From Sipunculus nudus (lineage: Eukaryota > Annelida > Sipuncula > Golfingiida > Sipunculidae): a stretch of DNA of 64,000 nucleotides. Below, one piece after another: positions 37,499 to 52,800 of this stretch; the stretch's first letter is position 1, and each line of letters starts with the position of its first letter. The notes under the pieces were generated by a model, which saw only the letters and a program-made list of their open reading frames with translations, ran no database searches and was not told the origin of the DNA. The stretch is taken from assembly GCA_026874595.1 (NCBI GenBank), contig CM049321.1:19996979-20060978 (forward strand). Reading direction: 5' to 3'. Made by a program: the position numbers and the translations under genes.

Positions 37499-39764
37499 GT
37501 CCACATATCACTGATGTCACCTGTACATAAGGAAACCCAGTACAGAGGACACAGAGATTTCAGATCTGGCGGGTACTCCTGATGCCTTCAGTGATCCATG
37601 CGTAGCACAACATAAGGAAGCAGAGATCATTTTACATGAGTCCTGATAAGGTCGATGTTTGGTTAACTACAAGTGTGTCCATATCATAAAATGTGGGGGC
37701 ACATCTATAGCTTCCTGATTGTAGCATTTGTTTCATAGCTCATTGCATGCCATACATTTATTTCTGATGTTTCTTTCAAATCCTGGTTTGCAGGGAAGTC
37801 CTGTGCAAAACTATAACCTTTGGTGGCTGTTGCCTAATGATAAGAGCTGGTCAAACAGTGCCGTTGATCTTAGATCCTCTTTGCAGGATGAATGAACTGA
37901 TGAAACATTCTAAGCTGCATGATATTTAACAAGAGCAGAGATTACAAATTGCATGATTTCATGACAAGTTGACAGCTGTTGTGTTATTTTGTATGACTAA
38001 CAGTTCTTCATGACTGTATGTTTTATAGCAATGGTGGTTCATTCATCAAATAAAAATGAAAAACTGTATATTAAGTTTTTGCACTGTTTGTAATGCCAAG
38101 CTCCCTATTCATAATAATGACAATATTGTTTTGAGTTGACTTACAGTAAAGATTCCACACAAGCAAGGTTCGCATTTGACCCTGATAAAAACCTATTATC
38201 CAACCCAATTGGTAACACCTGGGTATTTTGCCCAGTTCATTACAAAGGCATTTTTTGTGCTTTTATCAAGTTGGACCCAAGTCTAGTCACTTTCTGATTG
38301 ATCAGGAGAAGTTGTACATACATTTTGTGAATGCTGGTAATGGTAGCACGCCACTCTGACCATGTCACCCCCACCTAAAAGTTGCTTTTTACCACAGGCA
38401 CTTTGAATTCATGTATGGCTGCACAGATCACATCACTCACATCAGTAGGCATTAGGGGCAAACCCCAGGAATCCTTGGTTATATCGGGTAAAGACTATTT
38501 TTTACCCAGCCTCGATTTCACTGTTGAATGAAAGACCTAATTTTACCTTGGTGGAAGACCATGTTTTAACCGGATGTTGGGTAAAACCTGTGTACCCTGC
38601 ACACAGGCTAGACACAGAACACAGGTTATCTGGCAGGATTGTGGACAAGGAAAGGAGGGGGGATGCAGCCCAAAACACTTTTGCTAAGAGGCTGGAACAC
38701 CTATTAAAGTGACAAAGACTGTGACATGCAGACTGACTGCCATACAAAGAACCCTTGAAATGGCATATATAATTGGCATTTACATTTAGTTTTCATCTAT
38801 TACCAGTATTACTAGTTATTGACAAGATGCAGTTCTGTGCTTCCGTTAGCCGCTCGCCACGTTGCCAAATGTGCGTAATTTGTCGAAAATGCGAGGAAAT
38901 TTTTTGTAGAAATCACCTCGGTTGTGATTAAAAATAATACACAAATCCCCTTGAAAATATGGTTGAAATACAGTTAATATACAGCAATATGGTCTTGTAA
39001 CACCCGCCGCTATAGTCAGCAAAATATATGCTTTCCTTGAAAGGAGAAGTTCTTCAGTCAAGCTATAACTGCTAAAGGTCGTTTCATGTGTTCTGGTGCG
39101 CGCTTCATGTCAGAGACAGCATCAAGTGTGGACATATAATCTGACTTGTGAGGGGTAAGTAATGTCAGTAAAGATAACAGAATTCTTCACTCGTTCTGAC
39201 ACAGGACGGCCGTCGTCTGAGCATGTTGTGAATTATGCAACCAATCAGACCGATCACACAGGCCTCATCAGTATTGCTACTAGTTTTCACACCATAGTAA
39301 ACCTATAGTCCAGTAATAGCAATTAAAAGTAATAGCAATTAATTTATTATCCTCTTACTTTTACTATTATTCATAATTTTTTTATCACTTTTTTCTATTA
39401 GTGTCTATTACTGATTAAAAGTTTTGGAATTACAGCCTATTGCTATGATCTATAATATGTAATGTATTAATCAGCTGAAAAGATTAAATTCATTAAACAT
39501 TTCCTGTGGCCAACCAAAGTGAGCTGTGGCTAATGATTTTCCCACCTAATTAGCCACAGATGCTAACCAGTTTCTATGGCCAACGCTAGCCCAGCAATTG
39601 CTATGAGAGTTGAACATAATGAGTGACATAAACATGGAGGACTGTTTGTACCCAGGTTGCATGCAGGTTAATAAATCATCAGGCTGCATATTGATCAACA
39701 TGTATATATTATGGCCAGTGAATGGTTTAAGTGTTTTGCTCATCTGTATCTTGTGTTCATTTAG

Positions 39765-40095
39765 TTATCCCCCACTTCTGCAGAAGGGGGATCATTGATT
39801 TTGGTCTGTCTGTCCATGAGGTTTCCTTTTCCGTGCAATAACTTTCCTAAATATCCAGTTTCATTCAAATTTGGGTCAGTGATTGCTCCCATGCATACCT
39901 TGGTTGCGATTGATTTCGGAGGGTCTGTCTGAAAATATATTATCACCAGCTCAAAAGCAAAAAAAATCCCTTTTGTTCCCAATTCACAAAAAAATTATGA
40001 CACGTGGAGACATCTTCAGGGGACAGTAAAAACTAAAACACTGCCACTGACATGTTGAGACATCTTCAGGGGGAAGTAAAAACTAAAAAATTTTG
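39765..40095 (-). repeat. Interspersed repeat family E, copy 3
   Basis: Reverse orientation of the 12.2 and 20.4 kb copies: GTCAGTGATTGCTCCCATGC, GGTTGCGATTGATTT, then two GAGACATCTTCAGGGG...AAAAACTAAAA blocks. Confidence 0.65.
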
Positions 40096-40558
40096 GTTAA
40101 TGAACTGTTTGGTTAATGAAAACAATTTATATCAGATTTCATGTAAACAAAACTGAACTGGGGAAGGCTTGGTAATTACATGTTAATTGACATTCTTGTC
40201 ATTTGTTTCTGGTCATCCTGCTTTGACAGACCATGCCACCTACACAGCTTCACAGAAATAACCACAAATACAGTATATAAAGTAAATAAACAGACAACCT
40301 AGTTGTCAGTTAACTGTTGAAACAAAATGATCAATTTTCGGGTTAATGTCAGACCTTATTTACTTGTTTTCCATGACAGCTTAATTTTTTAATTGTATGT
40401 GAAGGTAACATAAATTTTGTTTTAAAATCTCTCAACTTGGTCTTGTTCATGGGACAGAGAAGATTGAGCTCAGAAGCATGATTGAATTTGCAATATCTGC
40501 ATAATGTTAGTGTTTTTGCCCATTTATAATTGTTAATTGAGACTGTTGTTTATTTCAG

Positions 40559-40668
40559 GTCCAGTAACATCTTGATCGGAGGTTGAACTCGGGAGGGAAT
40601 CTCTACAGGCTGCCTCAAACATAGCAGGCTGAACTGCTGCTAAAAAATATACTGTTCCTCCAACCACA
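40559..40668 (+). other. RAB5: RAB5 5' UTR part of first coding exon
   Basis: Acceptor TTGTTTATTTCAG ends at 40,558. The UTR holds an in-frame TGA at 40,630 and no upstream ATG before the start, and the ATG has A at -3. The rest of the leader lies further upstream. Confidence 0.75.
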
Positions 40669-40831
40669 ATGACAAGTAGAGGGGGAGCCCAGCGGCCCAA
40701 CGGAGCGGCTCAGGGCAAGATCTGTCAGTTCAAGTTGGTGTTACTCGGCGAGTCTGCTGTAGGGAAGTCTAGCCTCGTGTTAAGATTTGTCAAAGGACAG
40801 TTCCACGAATACCAGGAAAGCACAATAGGAG
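40669..40831 (+). CDS. RAB5: RAB5 coding exon 1 (residues 1-54)
   Basis: [12 protein letters not shown] to P-loop GESAVGKS and HEYQESTIG, donor GGAG|GTAAGG, phase 1. Confidence 0.98.
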
Positions 40832-43800
40832 GTAAGGACTTTAGAAATGCACGTCATCATACCGGGTTTCTGTCAAATAGCCTGTAGGAAACTTCTCTTT
40901 ATGGACACCAGTCTATTACAATGCCTCTTTATCACTGATGATTAAAAGGGTCCCATGAGAAGTAGATTACACACAACCTCTCTAAGAGGGATAAAGCATC
41001 AAGTTGATGTCAGGATGTCCAATCATGCATCCGCGCTTCCACGGTCTAATACCAATAAATGTATTTGGCCCAGAGTTTTCGGTAGGATAAAATCTCTGAG
41101 AGCCTTAGACCTGTTGGCATAACTTATCAAAGAGCCGCATTAAAATATTGGAAAAAAATACAGGATCACTTTATAGTAGAGGAAGGCATGGAATCCCAGT
41201 TTTCTGTTTTGATACTTGAAGTTCTTTCCAATGATAGTATCTCGGGGCAAGAAAACTTCATGGTGAACTTTGTTGGTCCTTCAAATATATTCATTTTATG
41301 ACGGTAGTTATTTGCATCTGGCACTGCATATCACCTCTGCAGTAAACTTGGTATCTGCATTTAATGTATTGGTTGACATTCTTAGTCTGTAAATATATTG
41401 CCCATCAATCTTATTTTAATATTCATTAAAATGTGCTATCAGTTGACATCTAGCATGTTCCCCAGCCAGCCTTGCGCGACTTCTGTTCAGGGCCAGTGGA
41501 TTGTGTTCGCATTCACTACAACTATGTACAGTTGCATGGGGGTAAATGCTGCACAGTGTGAAAAGATTGCTCTGATTTTATTATTCGTGTTCCATCACAA
41601 GTTCTCTGCTGGCGCCGTTCCCAACCTGCGTTGCACTAGGATCAGCAAGACAGTCAGTGGTCAGCAGCGTCCCTTGATATACCTGGCCTGGCAAAAAATC
41701 TTACTGCAGTCATTACAGCTAAAGTCAGGACACCATGGCCAAGAAAAAAATCATGCTTCATTGACTGATGCCTACGGGTTACAGAAATCCCTGTGACCAG
41801 GTACTAAATTGAACTCAAATGCAGGGAATAAAAAAACTAAAGTGAAAGAGGCCCAGTAAGTAGAATTTCTGATCTGTTGAAGCTTACAGTCTCAGTATAA
41901 ATTGATTGAACTAAATGGGTTTGTTGTTGATCTGTCTTCTGAATAAATGTTTTACACTTTAGTTGGAATGGTGGAAATACCAGAAAACTATCAGCAGAAA
42001 AATTAACTAAATTTCCTTTTAAACATTAGTGGACATATTTGTTATTTGGACTATAGGAAATGCTTTTTACTGAAGTACAGAATATGCATATTAAATCATA
42101 AGATTTAAATGCAAAATGCCATTTTCATGTTTGATTTTAAATACAAATGTGTATTTGACCTCAACTTTTATAAACCATAGTTAGTTTTGATAACATAGTT
42201 GTGTCAGCATGGGTAATACTTCTTCATTGTTTCATTGTTCTGGAACACATTCTGAAAGTGGGCTATTTCTGTTCACCACTCAGTGTCAACTATGATAAAC
42301 AGTCCAGAGTAGGATGTCTTCTGATGGCTCATGTATTGAATGTTAGGGTCGATGGTTCCCAATCCATCCACACCTTTGTCCAGGAGGCAAAAACCAAACA
42401 TTTTGTGGTATACCCACAATCCATTCCTCTGTTCCTTAACTTTTAGTGTCGTTGCGATTTCTTACCCAGGTTTTGATGGATTTTCATGAAACTGGCCGTA
42501 ACTATTGACCAATAGGTTATCTGGCCCAAGTTTGATTATAGGCAGAATTCATGCATATTTAATAGGTCAGAGTTCACGAGGATACTTTGTGACACATGTC
42601 CCCGCGATAACTTATCAGGGATAAGATGGATTTTGACAAACTCAGCAGCATTTTTAATGAGGTCTGAGGTCACAAGATATGCGATGGATGTATTTTGATT
42701 ATTCCTTGCCCAGTGCATGTAAATCTGTAATCCAGGAAGCTTAAAAAAAGCTTTATTATTTTTTTTATACATGTAGAACTTCACCTTTAGTTCCTGTCAG
42801 TAGACCGTGCTACAAGCAGGCTGTGGACCTGCCCTTCAGTAAAAGAGATATCTTCCTTACCATATGGCCCAACTGCGAACAAACATGAAGGGAACCAATT
42901 AAAGTTTTTGAAAAGTACAGAAATAGTGGTCTAATTTCCTCTTAACTTCCCTAGCAGAGGCAGTAGTCTTTTAATTTGCCTGTCAGTGCAGTATCTCTTT
43001 TTTACTTAGTTTTGTTGTCACATGAACTCCTGAGGTATATTTGTTTATATATCTCCATGACAATTACTGTTATCACTAATAATAATTTGACCAAATAGAA
43101 CTAAGGTTTGTGTTAGTACACCAACTGTTGAACATGAAATTACTATGTTTTACTTTTACAAGTCACATTTTACTGGAGTATGAACACATTCCATCAAGTC
43201 TAAAGTTAAGTATTTAACAACAAAGAAATCTTCATTTATCAGTATTGTCCAGATTTCTCACTTGTAGTATTTTGCTCCGTGACTATTTCTTATTATTATA
43301 TCTCATAATTATCGTAACATTAAAATACAATGATGTAACCACAATAATGAGTAATCACCCATCTCTAAAACATCGGAATTTTTTTATACTTTTCCAAGTC
43401 TTCCTCTGTTTAAAAGTTTGCTGGATCTTCCTGTTATTAAATATTTGTGGTTAGGTATGAAATGCTAATGGTTATTACTGTAATATTAGGTTGATTTTTA
43501 CATTATACTGTATATAAACATCAATATGCAGGTCATAGAAATCAGATTCTTGCCGCAAATTAAGCGTACCATCATGCACTTTTGCATGTAGATAACAAGG
43601 TTTGCATGAGAACCTAATGACCCTGTCTTTGAGCTAATCAGGTCCTGGCTTTATTTGTAAGAAATCATTGGCAGTTCAGTTGCCACTGCCATACGGGTAC
43701 CTTCATAAATAAGGATTGATTGATGGATGGAGTGAGTGAGATTCACTCGTGGAGCCCTTAAAACCACTACCATCTTCCTGTAAAGAAATGAAACTTTGTT

Positions 43801-46800
43801 GTTATAAATTGTTTTATAATAATTTAAAAATTGCTTATATCATGGCTCATAATATTTTGGTATATGTAGAAAAATACATCCAAGTATCCGATGATGGCTG
43901 ATTATTATTATGATCAAATGCATTGTATGATTGTATACATGGTGTTACTTTTGAATGGATGTTCACAGTAAATTGTCATTCTGTCCAACAGAAATTATAA
44001 ATCTAAACAGTGGCACCGCAAACAATCATATGGTTTTTGTTTTGATTTTCTTGGAACATACAAGAATTGATAAATTTACTTGAACATACATACATTGATA
44101 AAATCAGTTGGTTATATAATGCCATGCCTAATGAGCACTCACTGCTGAATTTTGTTCTCACCATGCAAGTTTTGATTCTTATCAATTTACAAGTGTTTCC
44201 AAATTTAAAAAAAAGGGCAGCATGGTCATTACAGAACTTGGTTTCTACAGTTTTAAGAAAAAGACCTGAATTGAGTCAGTCTTGAACTCACATACCCAGT
44301 GCAGCTGGCCATTTATCACTGACGGCTTGACCACTAGGTGACAATAAATGTTGTAACTGCTGGCTTATTGCCATCAATGGTACAATTTTCACTCTGATTT
44401 GAATGTAACAGTGAATCATATAATGCATGTCAGTTATGTTCTGTTATGTCATTAAAGGGGCCTATTCCAATATCTGAAGTCAATTGTTTAAAAATAATCC
44501 ATTGAACCTTTAATAAAATAGGCCAGAAACGCCAACCTATTGGCACACAAGCTGTTTTGTTTATATCTGCATGTTTATAACATGGGGGGGGTTTCAAAGT
44601 AATCTAAACTGTTCAGATTCCGCATAGATACAACCAAGTACATGAATTTCATATGCCTGTGATATGATGGGAGTATTATGGTATACCAACTGTCCGTCCT
44701 TTAACTTTTAGTGTCGCTGGGATAACTTAAGGGGCTTAGATGGATTTTCAAGAAATTCACTATAACTACTAACCAACAGATTATCTCGCCCGAGTGTGAT
44801 TATGGGCAACATCCACACATATTTAATAAGGTCACAGGTCACTGGGCTGCTTTGTGGTGTTGTTGTGATAACTTTCGATTGAAATCATGAATACCTTTTT
44901 GAAGTAATCGTAATTGATTACATTAATTTTTTCAGCAATGTAATTGTAATTGTAATCATTTACTTTGCCCATGTAATCATAATCAAAATTGATTACATTT
45001 ATATAGTAATCAGCCCATGTCTTTTCATAAACAAGAGTGCAAGTAAGCCAAAATTCACAAACATTAAAAGGTAGGTGACTCAGACTAGCTGGTTTTAACA
45101 ATGGAAATTAAATGTGAGACTTTAGTAGCCTTTTTTAACAAAAAAAAAATACCGGTGCTTTTGATACTTGGAAACAATATCTTCTTGTCTCTTTAGTTTT
45201 ATCTCTTCATTTGATCACTGTGATAAAGTTAATTGTAGGTATATATACATAAATAAGCTTACAAAAACATAATCACTTGACTGATTTAAGATGACAGAGA
45301 TCACTCTTCAGGATGTATATTTATAAACAATGATGACATGACTGTATTAATTACACTTGGTGATGTGTTATCAGGTTATCAGATATAAAGTGCTCAAAGG
45401 AGGGACTGTTATCAATGGAAACAGCGTCATCAGGACTGGTCACGTGGACATAGTCATGTAGTATATATAATATGTATGTTTTGGTTTCCCTTTGGTGTCA
45501 TGCCAGTATGAGTCATGGTTAGGAATAATCATGTCATGCCTGATTAAGTATTATGTACACAGGGGCTGGAATTACCAAGCATTCACAGGCCAAGTGTGTG
45601 TATGTTCATTAATGGGCCGGTTATTTATAAATGATGCTTACAGACCATTAGACATGAAGAAATTTTATTCTGTTCAAATGATGTGTTAAGATGCAGTAAA
45701 ATTAAGCAGTTCTTTTATGAAGAAAAACCTTCAATATTTTGGATAATTTGGTAATTATAAAATTTATGCTTGAAAGTCAATAGTACAAATAATGGAACAA
45801 ATGTAAATTAAAAAAGCATCCAGTATAGGGACACTAACCCTGCAAGGAATATATTGATTTATATTCCTGGAAACCTTTTTTCATGGAAAATATTTGGTGA
45901 TATTGCTGCCATTGACTATAAAATTAATGACCTTGAGGGTCCCTATGCATTACGTTAAAAGATTGATTTACTGATACAGGTCTTTCAGAGAAATGGTACA
46001 TAGAGTAAGTTATTGTCCTCTGTGAAATCAAGACTCGCACTCCATATATGGCTATATATGGTAACATGTTATAGGTCACAATATTAATAAATGAGCAGTG
46101 AAACTCAATAAAACGGTTATTCTAGGGTTATTTACAATGGGAATACACTAAAATTTAAATCACTTGGAGAATTTCACTATACTGACCTACATCTCAAATT
46201 TCAATAACATCTATTGTACCATTCTTAAGATATCTTGCGGACATCCAGACACAGAATTAAGTGTAGAATTTCACTATACTGACCTACATCTCAAATTTCA
46301 ATAACATCTATTGTACCATTCTTAAGATATCTTGCGGACATCCAGACACAGAATTAAGTGAAAAAAATAACCTCCACATCACGCAGGGCTAACAAAATGC
46401 TTGGGAGGTTTAGCCTATGGCATGTTTAATACACAAGTTAACCAAAGCCCTTGTGGCTTGTGTTGCTGATCATTTAATTTCAACCCCTATTATTTACCAT
46501 TATACATAGGGTTTCATGTTAACATGTATATGCAGCTGTGACTTTTATTACTGGCAGAATTGCAACTGTGCAGGCCCTAACCATAGTGAATGCATCTTTT
46601 GTGGATTTACTGCAATGGGCTCTTGGTCAGGATCCTGTTCATTGACGCACATTGAACTGAGCTATTGTGAATAGTACTAGTTTCAATTTAATTTATCTGT
46701 AAACAAGTGAAATCAAACATGTTTCCTGAACATTCAGGTTACTAACTGGTATGTATTTTGAGACAAGGAAATGTTTCTGACATTAATCTGTTATATATCC

Positions 46801-49800
46801 ACACAGTTAATCCCCATGAATTTATGCATGCCTGTAATTGTGACATGGCTCATAGGCCTCTCCCATGCTTAAACTTAAAAGCCTTTTCAAAACCTCCTAG
46901 TCCAAAATGTCATAGTCTCAAAGCGCCCTAGCCCAGAATGTAATAGACTAAAATCTCATAATCGAAAAATTCTGTATCTGAAATGTCCCTAAATTTGTTA
47001 CTCTAACCCTCAACAAATTTCCATTTCACTCTGTCCTGAACCTTGTTGTGTAAGGTTGCTAACAGGAAAAAAATCAACCAAGATATAAAAACATAACCCT
47101 TTGTTCTGAAATTGTCACACATCACTATTGGAGAACCTTTTGAAAAGTGTTCAATATTGTTGTGGTCCATTTGAGCTGAAGGATTATTTTATTAATAAGC
47201 CAGTCGTTGTAAAATGCATTATAGCTAGCTTGTTGCTAGAAACAGTGCCAGTGATATGTATTAAACAATAAAAGGCAGAGGACCAGTCCATTTTACACAT
47301 ACAGTCTCAGAGCCCACAAGAAAACACGAAACCAGTTTCGGATCCAGGACACTGCTCACTTCATAATAGTGAAACCAAAGCTGATTCAGCGAAGTCATCT
47401 CTGGAGCAGGTTTTGGTTTTGGTTTTGCAAAAATCTTCACTGGATAATGATACTGGCATGATGGTGACATTAGGCCAAAGTATTGCAGTTCTGTTAATTA
47501 TTTTATCAATTAATACAGTTGATGCCTGTTCCAGTCAAATTGAGCTACAGGATTATTTCTCTTATTAGCTAGTTGTTGTTAAAGGCAGTATATCTCCCTT
47601 TTTTGCTAGAAACAGTGCCAGTCATATATATTTTCAAAAATAAGTCGCAAAACAAGTTTAAATAGTTATTGTGTAGTGTTTTGAATTCAATATTCCCTAC
47701 TTTAGCCCTATATAGCTAGAGATGAGACCCATACATCCTTTATGCCCATGTTATTTGATATGTTACGGGACACAGAGGTACATTTTATTTTCATCATAAT
47801 TACAATATTAATTAGCCATTAACAAATAATAATGCTCTCACTAGGTCTCAAAATGTCCAGAGGCCCCACTCATGGGTCTCAAAATTTAGATAACATTTTC
47901 ATCATCATTTCATTTTATATCATTATTGGATTTATGATACTGATATAATTGTAATTTGTCTATTAAAAGCAAAACTGTCTTATAATTATTAAAAGGAGAA
48001 ACCCTACAGAGCCAGTTCTCCTTTAACTGAAACTGGTTTTGTTCCAGTATTTTCGAGTGGGGCCTTGGTCTATAAATTGTATAAAAGAACAAACGAGCAG
48101 CCTAGTTCAGGTTAGTTGTTGAACTGATGTGCACTGCCAAGCCACCAATAGTAAAGGCCAGTGTTATATATCACTTCATGCTTAATTTAAATGAACTGTG
48201 GAGCAGTAAAAGAAGGACAAAGCTAATTAACTGAATATAATAGAGCAAGGTACCAGTCAGATTTATATCACTGTTAACAAAGGCACAACCAGGCTGCAAG
48301 TATAGTAGAACAGTCAGTAGTTCATAGTCAGTAGTCCGGACATTGAGTCTGACAGTTATCACAAAGTAACATATTCTCAGAGTCCAAGGATCTCTAGTCT
48401 TAAGTAACACCTCTCAGACAGAATACTTAACCTATATTTTTACTTAGGTAAATATCCTAAATAAAAAGTTTGCGTTTTCTAGCTTTTGCTTCCGGTGAAC
48501 GTAAAACCATCCTACCACTGACCTTAGCCACTGATAAGCCAGTGTACTTTACTAAGATGTCTGGTCTTCCTGACTCTTTATTTGTTCAGTTGATTTGTTT
48601 ACTTCCTGGATATTGGTCGGGAAGGATAGGAAGGGGCTTTCACTCTTGTGCCTGGCAGAGATGTCTGTTTGTGTGAACAGGGTAGTTAACAAAAGTCATG
48701 CTGGTCTGCTCGGTAAATTGTGTTAACAGTGGGTCAAGGCAAGTTGTAGCTTTACTGCCAGCATTTTATGCACGTAAACCGTCTGACAAATTAACAGACT
48801 CTACACACAAATAATGGAGTGATATCATAGGAATGCAGCCTGTTGGTAAGGCACTACTCAATGGAGGTACCGGTACCTGGTTAGAACCTTGCTAATATAA
48901 CAGTATTTGGGACAAATTCAGAGGGGCCCAATGACCTATCTGACCTTTATTAACTAAAGGTTATCCCTTGGAGCTTTTATAAAAAAAGGCCAGAAAACGA
49001 GGATATCACTGCACACAGGCTGCTTATTTTGTTTAAATCAATGTGTTTATAATATGTGGTGGTCTGCCAAAATTAAACATATTCAACAAGGGCATCTGGC
49101 AGCAAGTCAGATAAGCCAGAGCTCTGCAAATGGCGCTTTGCAACAAGTGACCATTCTACCTCTGCATAAATGCAACCTACCACCATTGGTTACATGTTTT
49201 TCTCTTTTGTCAACATTGCAGTGTTTACAAACATTCTGTTGATAAACAAGTTCATACATCCCTCATTAAGGCGTTATAAGAACTTTTCACTACCAAAATT
49301 ACCCTTAGATCATCAATATATATGTCAAGGCCCAGATCGCGATCTGGACGGATCTTAGATCTGTCCAGCCCAAATTGCGATCGCAGTTCAGGCCGGCCCA
49401 AACTGCGATCACAATCCAGGCTGGCCAGATCTTAGATCCGTCCAGCCTAGATTGCGAACACAGTTTAGTCCGGCCCAGACTGCGATCCTGTCTTTCTTGC
49501 TTCAGGATTGCAATTTGGTCTGGACAGATCTAAGATCAGTCCAGCCGAGATTGCGATCCTAAACTTGACCAGCCCATATTGCGATCCATGCTTTTGCGAT
49601 CTCATGAGTGAAACATTGGTTGTTTTACCAACTCATTTGGCATTGCATTGTACCATTTTCCCATAATAAATACAATTATAATACAGAAAGACAATTTCAA
49701 TATTGGATGTTTCACTAACTCATTTAGTATTGCATGGTTGTTGAAAAAAGGTAACAAGGAACCCATGGGTTTTATATGCTCACAAAATATGATTTGGAAG

Positions 49801-52800
49801 AGGAGGTAGGCAAGTGCAGGTTTTGTGTGGTAATATAAGCTGTATTATGAGCTGATGGTGTTTAACTCAAGTTATGTAAGATTATGATAATATCCTTGGA
49901 GACAGGATATGTCATTTATATTATATACAGTTGGAAATGGTGTGCTGTTTTCACATAGGTTTTGACTTGGCCATATAACTTTATCTACATTGCAGTAGAA
50001 TTATTTGAAAAAAAACCTGTCAATAATCAGTCATGGTAATTCTGATTTTAAAAATGAGAACTTTTATTTAATAATTACTGGTTATTCCTACCCATGAATA
50101 AAACCTAAATAATATATCTATTTATTATAAATTAAAAACAAATATTGTGTCAAATTTAATTTAAATTAAAAATAATAACAGCATCATATGATAGATCTTT
50201 TAATAATATAATCGAAATAAATGATTATTAAAATAATATTATAGAATATATTCATGAATACATTCATGATTACATTTTGAAAGTATTTGCATTTGTATTC
50301 AAATACTTACATTTATACCTTTATTCCTATTTTTATGCATGAAATTATGGAGTACATATATTCATATTCGCATTCAAATATATTTCCAAAGTATTCTTAT
50401 CATGTCTGGTATTTATTCAGTTTCAGCAAAACAAAGTTCTTGAGAATCCAGAATTTACTAATTTCACAAATTGATCATAAGTATGATCATAATGATCATA
50501 AGTACCTGCTTTTATGGCTTTAATTCATATTTAAACATAAAACTATTAAATTCACTTTGGACTACTTTCACATCAATATAAGCACATAGCAAAAGTCTTA
50601 TGACAATTATCAACATTACAGAAATAAAAAAGAAATGGTCTAGGATCTGATTTTTTATCATATTTAAATATTTTTATTTTAAAAAATGTAAAAAAAATTA
50701 AAAGCAATCTCAGCTATGAAACTATTATAAGAATAAAAAATAATTCAAGCATAAGAAAACTCATAAAATTGTACAAGGAGAAAACTAGAGATGGGCAAGT
50801 TTAATTTTATTAACATAAATTGAGGAAACAGCAGTACAGATTTTGATTATTTACATAGTCTTGTGATAGCTGATACAGCCATGAGTCTTAATATTATTAG
50901 TGAAACATATTGACATATTTAATCAGTACTTGTCTGAGTAAAATTTTATAATTTGGACATATATTATTTTTTTTTTTAATTTTAAAATAACTATAAATTA
51001 ACAAGCAGAAACACTTGGATTGCATGGATTGCAATATGGGCTGGTCAATATTAGGATCGCAATCTTGACTGGACAGATCTTAGATCTGTCCAGTCCAGAT
51101 TGCGATCCTGAAGCAAGAAAGACAGGATCGCAGTCTGGGCCGGACTAAACTGTGATCGCAATCTAGGCTGGACGGATCTAAGATCTGGCCAGCCTGGATT
51201 GCGATCACGGTTTGGGCCGGCCTGAACTGCGATCGCAATTTGGGCTGGACAGATCTAAGATCCGTCCAGATCGCAATCTGGGCCTTGACATATACACAGA
51301 AGAAGCCAGAAATCACATAAATTCTCTGTTAAAAAGTAGGTGAATGGGCATCTTTAATGTTACAAGTTCAGGAGAGCCTTCAGGATATTTGCTACTTGAG
51401 TAAGTGTGACCCACAGGACCTTGTATTCTAGGATGCCTAAGTTAAAACATTTTGTTTCTGCACATACAGTCATACACATTGCTGGTCTTCTGTCTGGAGG
51501 TATGTTTGAGACAAACAAACAAATTACTGAACATGATAATGTTAATATATTTGCATTAATGAGGGAACCATATACACCAAGTCAACAATTTGTGCCCGTT
51601 AACAAGTTCAAACTGAAACAAAGGAAGGGATATTATCTTTGTTTTATTTACATCTATTACCTGTATTTACCTTGCATATAAATATAGAAAACTTTCTATT
51701 CACATATTGTTCAGCATTCTAGACTTCAAAGATTGAAATCAGTTGAGAATATTACACTATTTACAGACCTGAAGTTCCAGCATAGACAATTCTGCCAGCC
51801 TATTTTTGGAGCACAGGTCATGTCTGTGAAACTATGATCTTAATACTTTATAATTGTAAAAAGAAAAAAAATAATGATGATGTCAGGATATATCCTACCA
51901 TGATTTGGTTTTTGGGTGTTGTCCATAAAAAAGTTATTACACTTTAAACTTTGCTGAGACACTTCATCTTGCTCTTCTCATTGACAAATTTCAAGCTGGA
52001 CGCTGATCTCTTAGCAATTTTGTGTTGCTTTCCTGTGCTTTTATATCCATGATATTTTTATTCCACCCAGTTTCATGAAACCACTCATGGGGGCCGCAAA
52101 TTTACATACACAATACAACCTCGATGTCACAGGTCCCATACCCTATTAAAATTACCGGTTTACCACTTGTAAAATTATATTATTAGGTTGATGCATGAAT
52201 TTATAAAGACATTCAGCACAGGTATAATATGAGGCACTACACCAATTTTTACAAACATTCATTTTTTCAACAAGGGCAATGACACACACACAAGAAACAA
52301 GACAAAGATACCCTTGTTACATATATAAACCAGACAACTGTCTGAGAAACATTACACCAAAAGTCAAAAACGAAACTTCAAACTGACCAAATCATTATTG
52401 ACGAAATCTTCACTAATAGTCTTCAAGGATTGATTTGTTACACCAAATTACATTTGTGAATACATACATTTTAAGACAAATTCCTTCAGATAAACTGTCT
52501 GAGAAACCTAACACCAAAAGTCAAAAACGAAACTAACCAAATCATTATTGACAAAATCTTCACTAATAGACTTCAAGGATTAATTTGCTAGTTTGCTACA
52601 TCAAACAACATTTTGTAAATAAATAAATTTAAAGACAAATGCCTGTAGATAAACAGTAACATCTGTAATAAAAATAATTCTAAGCCAAACAAAAAAGAAG
52701 AAAAAAAAACATTAAATAGATAAGAAACTGTTATTTCGGTAACTCAGTAATCAGTTAGTTGATAATCATCCCAGTTTCTCACTAATTTCCTCATTAAATT

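Larger units (their letters stand above)
26670..40558. other. Divergent intergenic region between EFHB and RAB5
   Basis: 13.9 kb without a supported coding gene. It must contain the leader exons and promoters of both genes, since both first coding exons begin with an acceptor. Strong minus-strand donors at 30,275 (AAAG|GTAAGT) and 30,968 (TTCT|GTAAGT), and an exon-like minus segment 31,961-31,803 (TTTTACAG ... AAAG|GTAAGC, no long frame), are candidates for the EFHB leader. A plus-strand AAG|GTAGGT at 31,260 is a candidate for RAB5. Confidence 0.5.

Noticed and set aside
41398-41796. 132-codon plus-strand frame in RAB5 intron
   Set aside because: No domain, no splice context, ordinary intron composition.
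44880-45010. Homeodomain-type binding-site cluster (TAATC/GATTA repeats)
   Set aside because: Low-complexity AT-rich sequence following a repeat copy explains it equally well.
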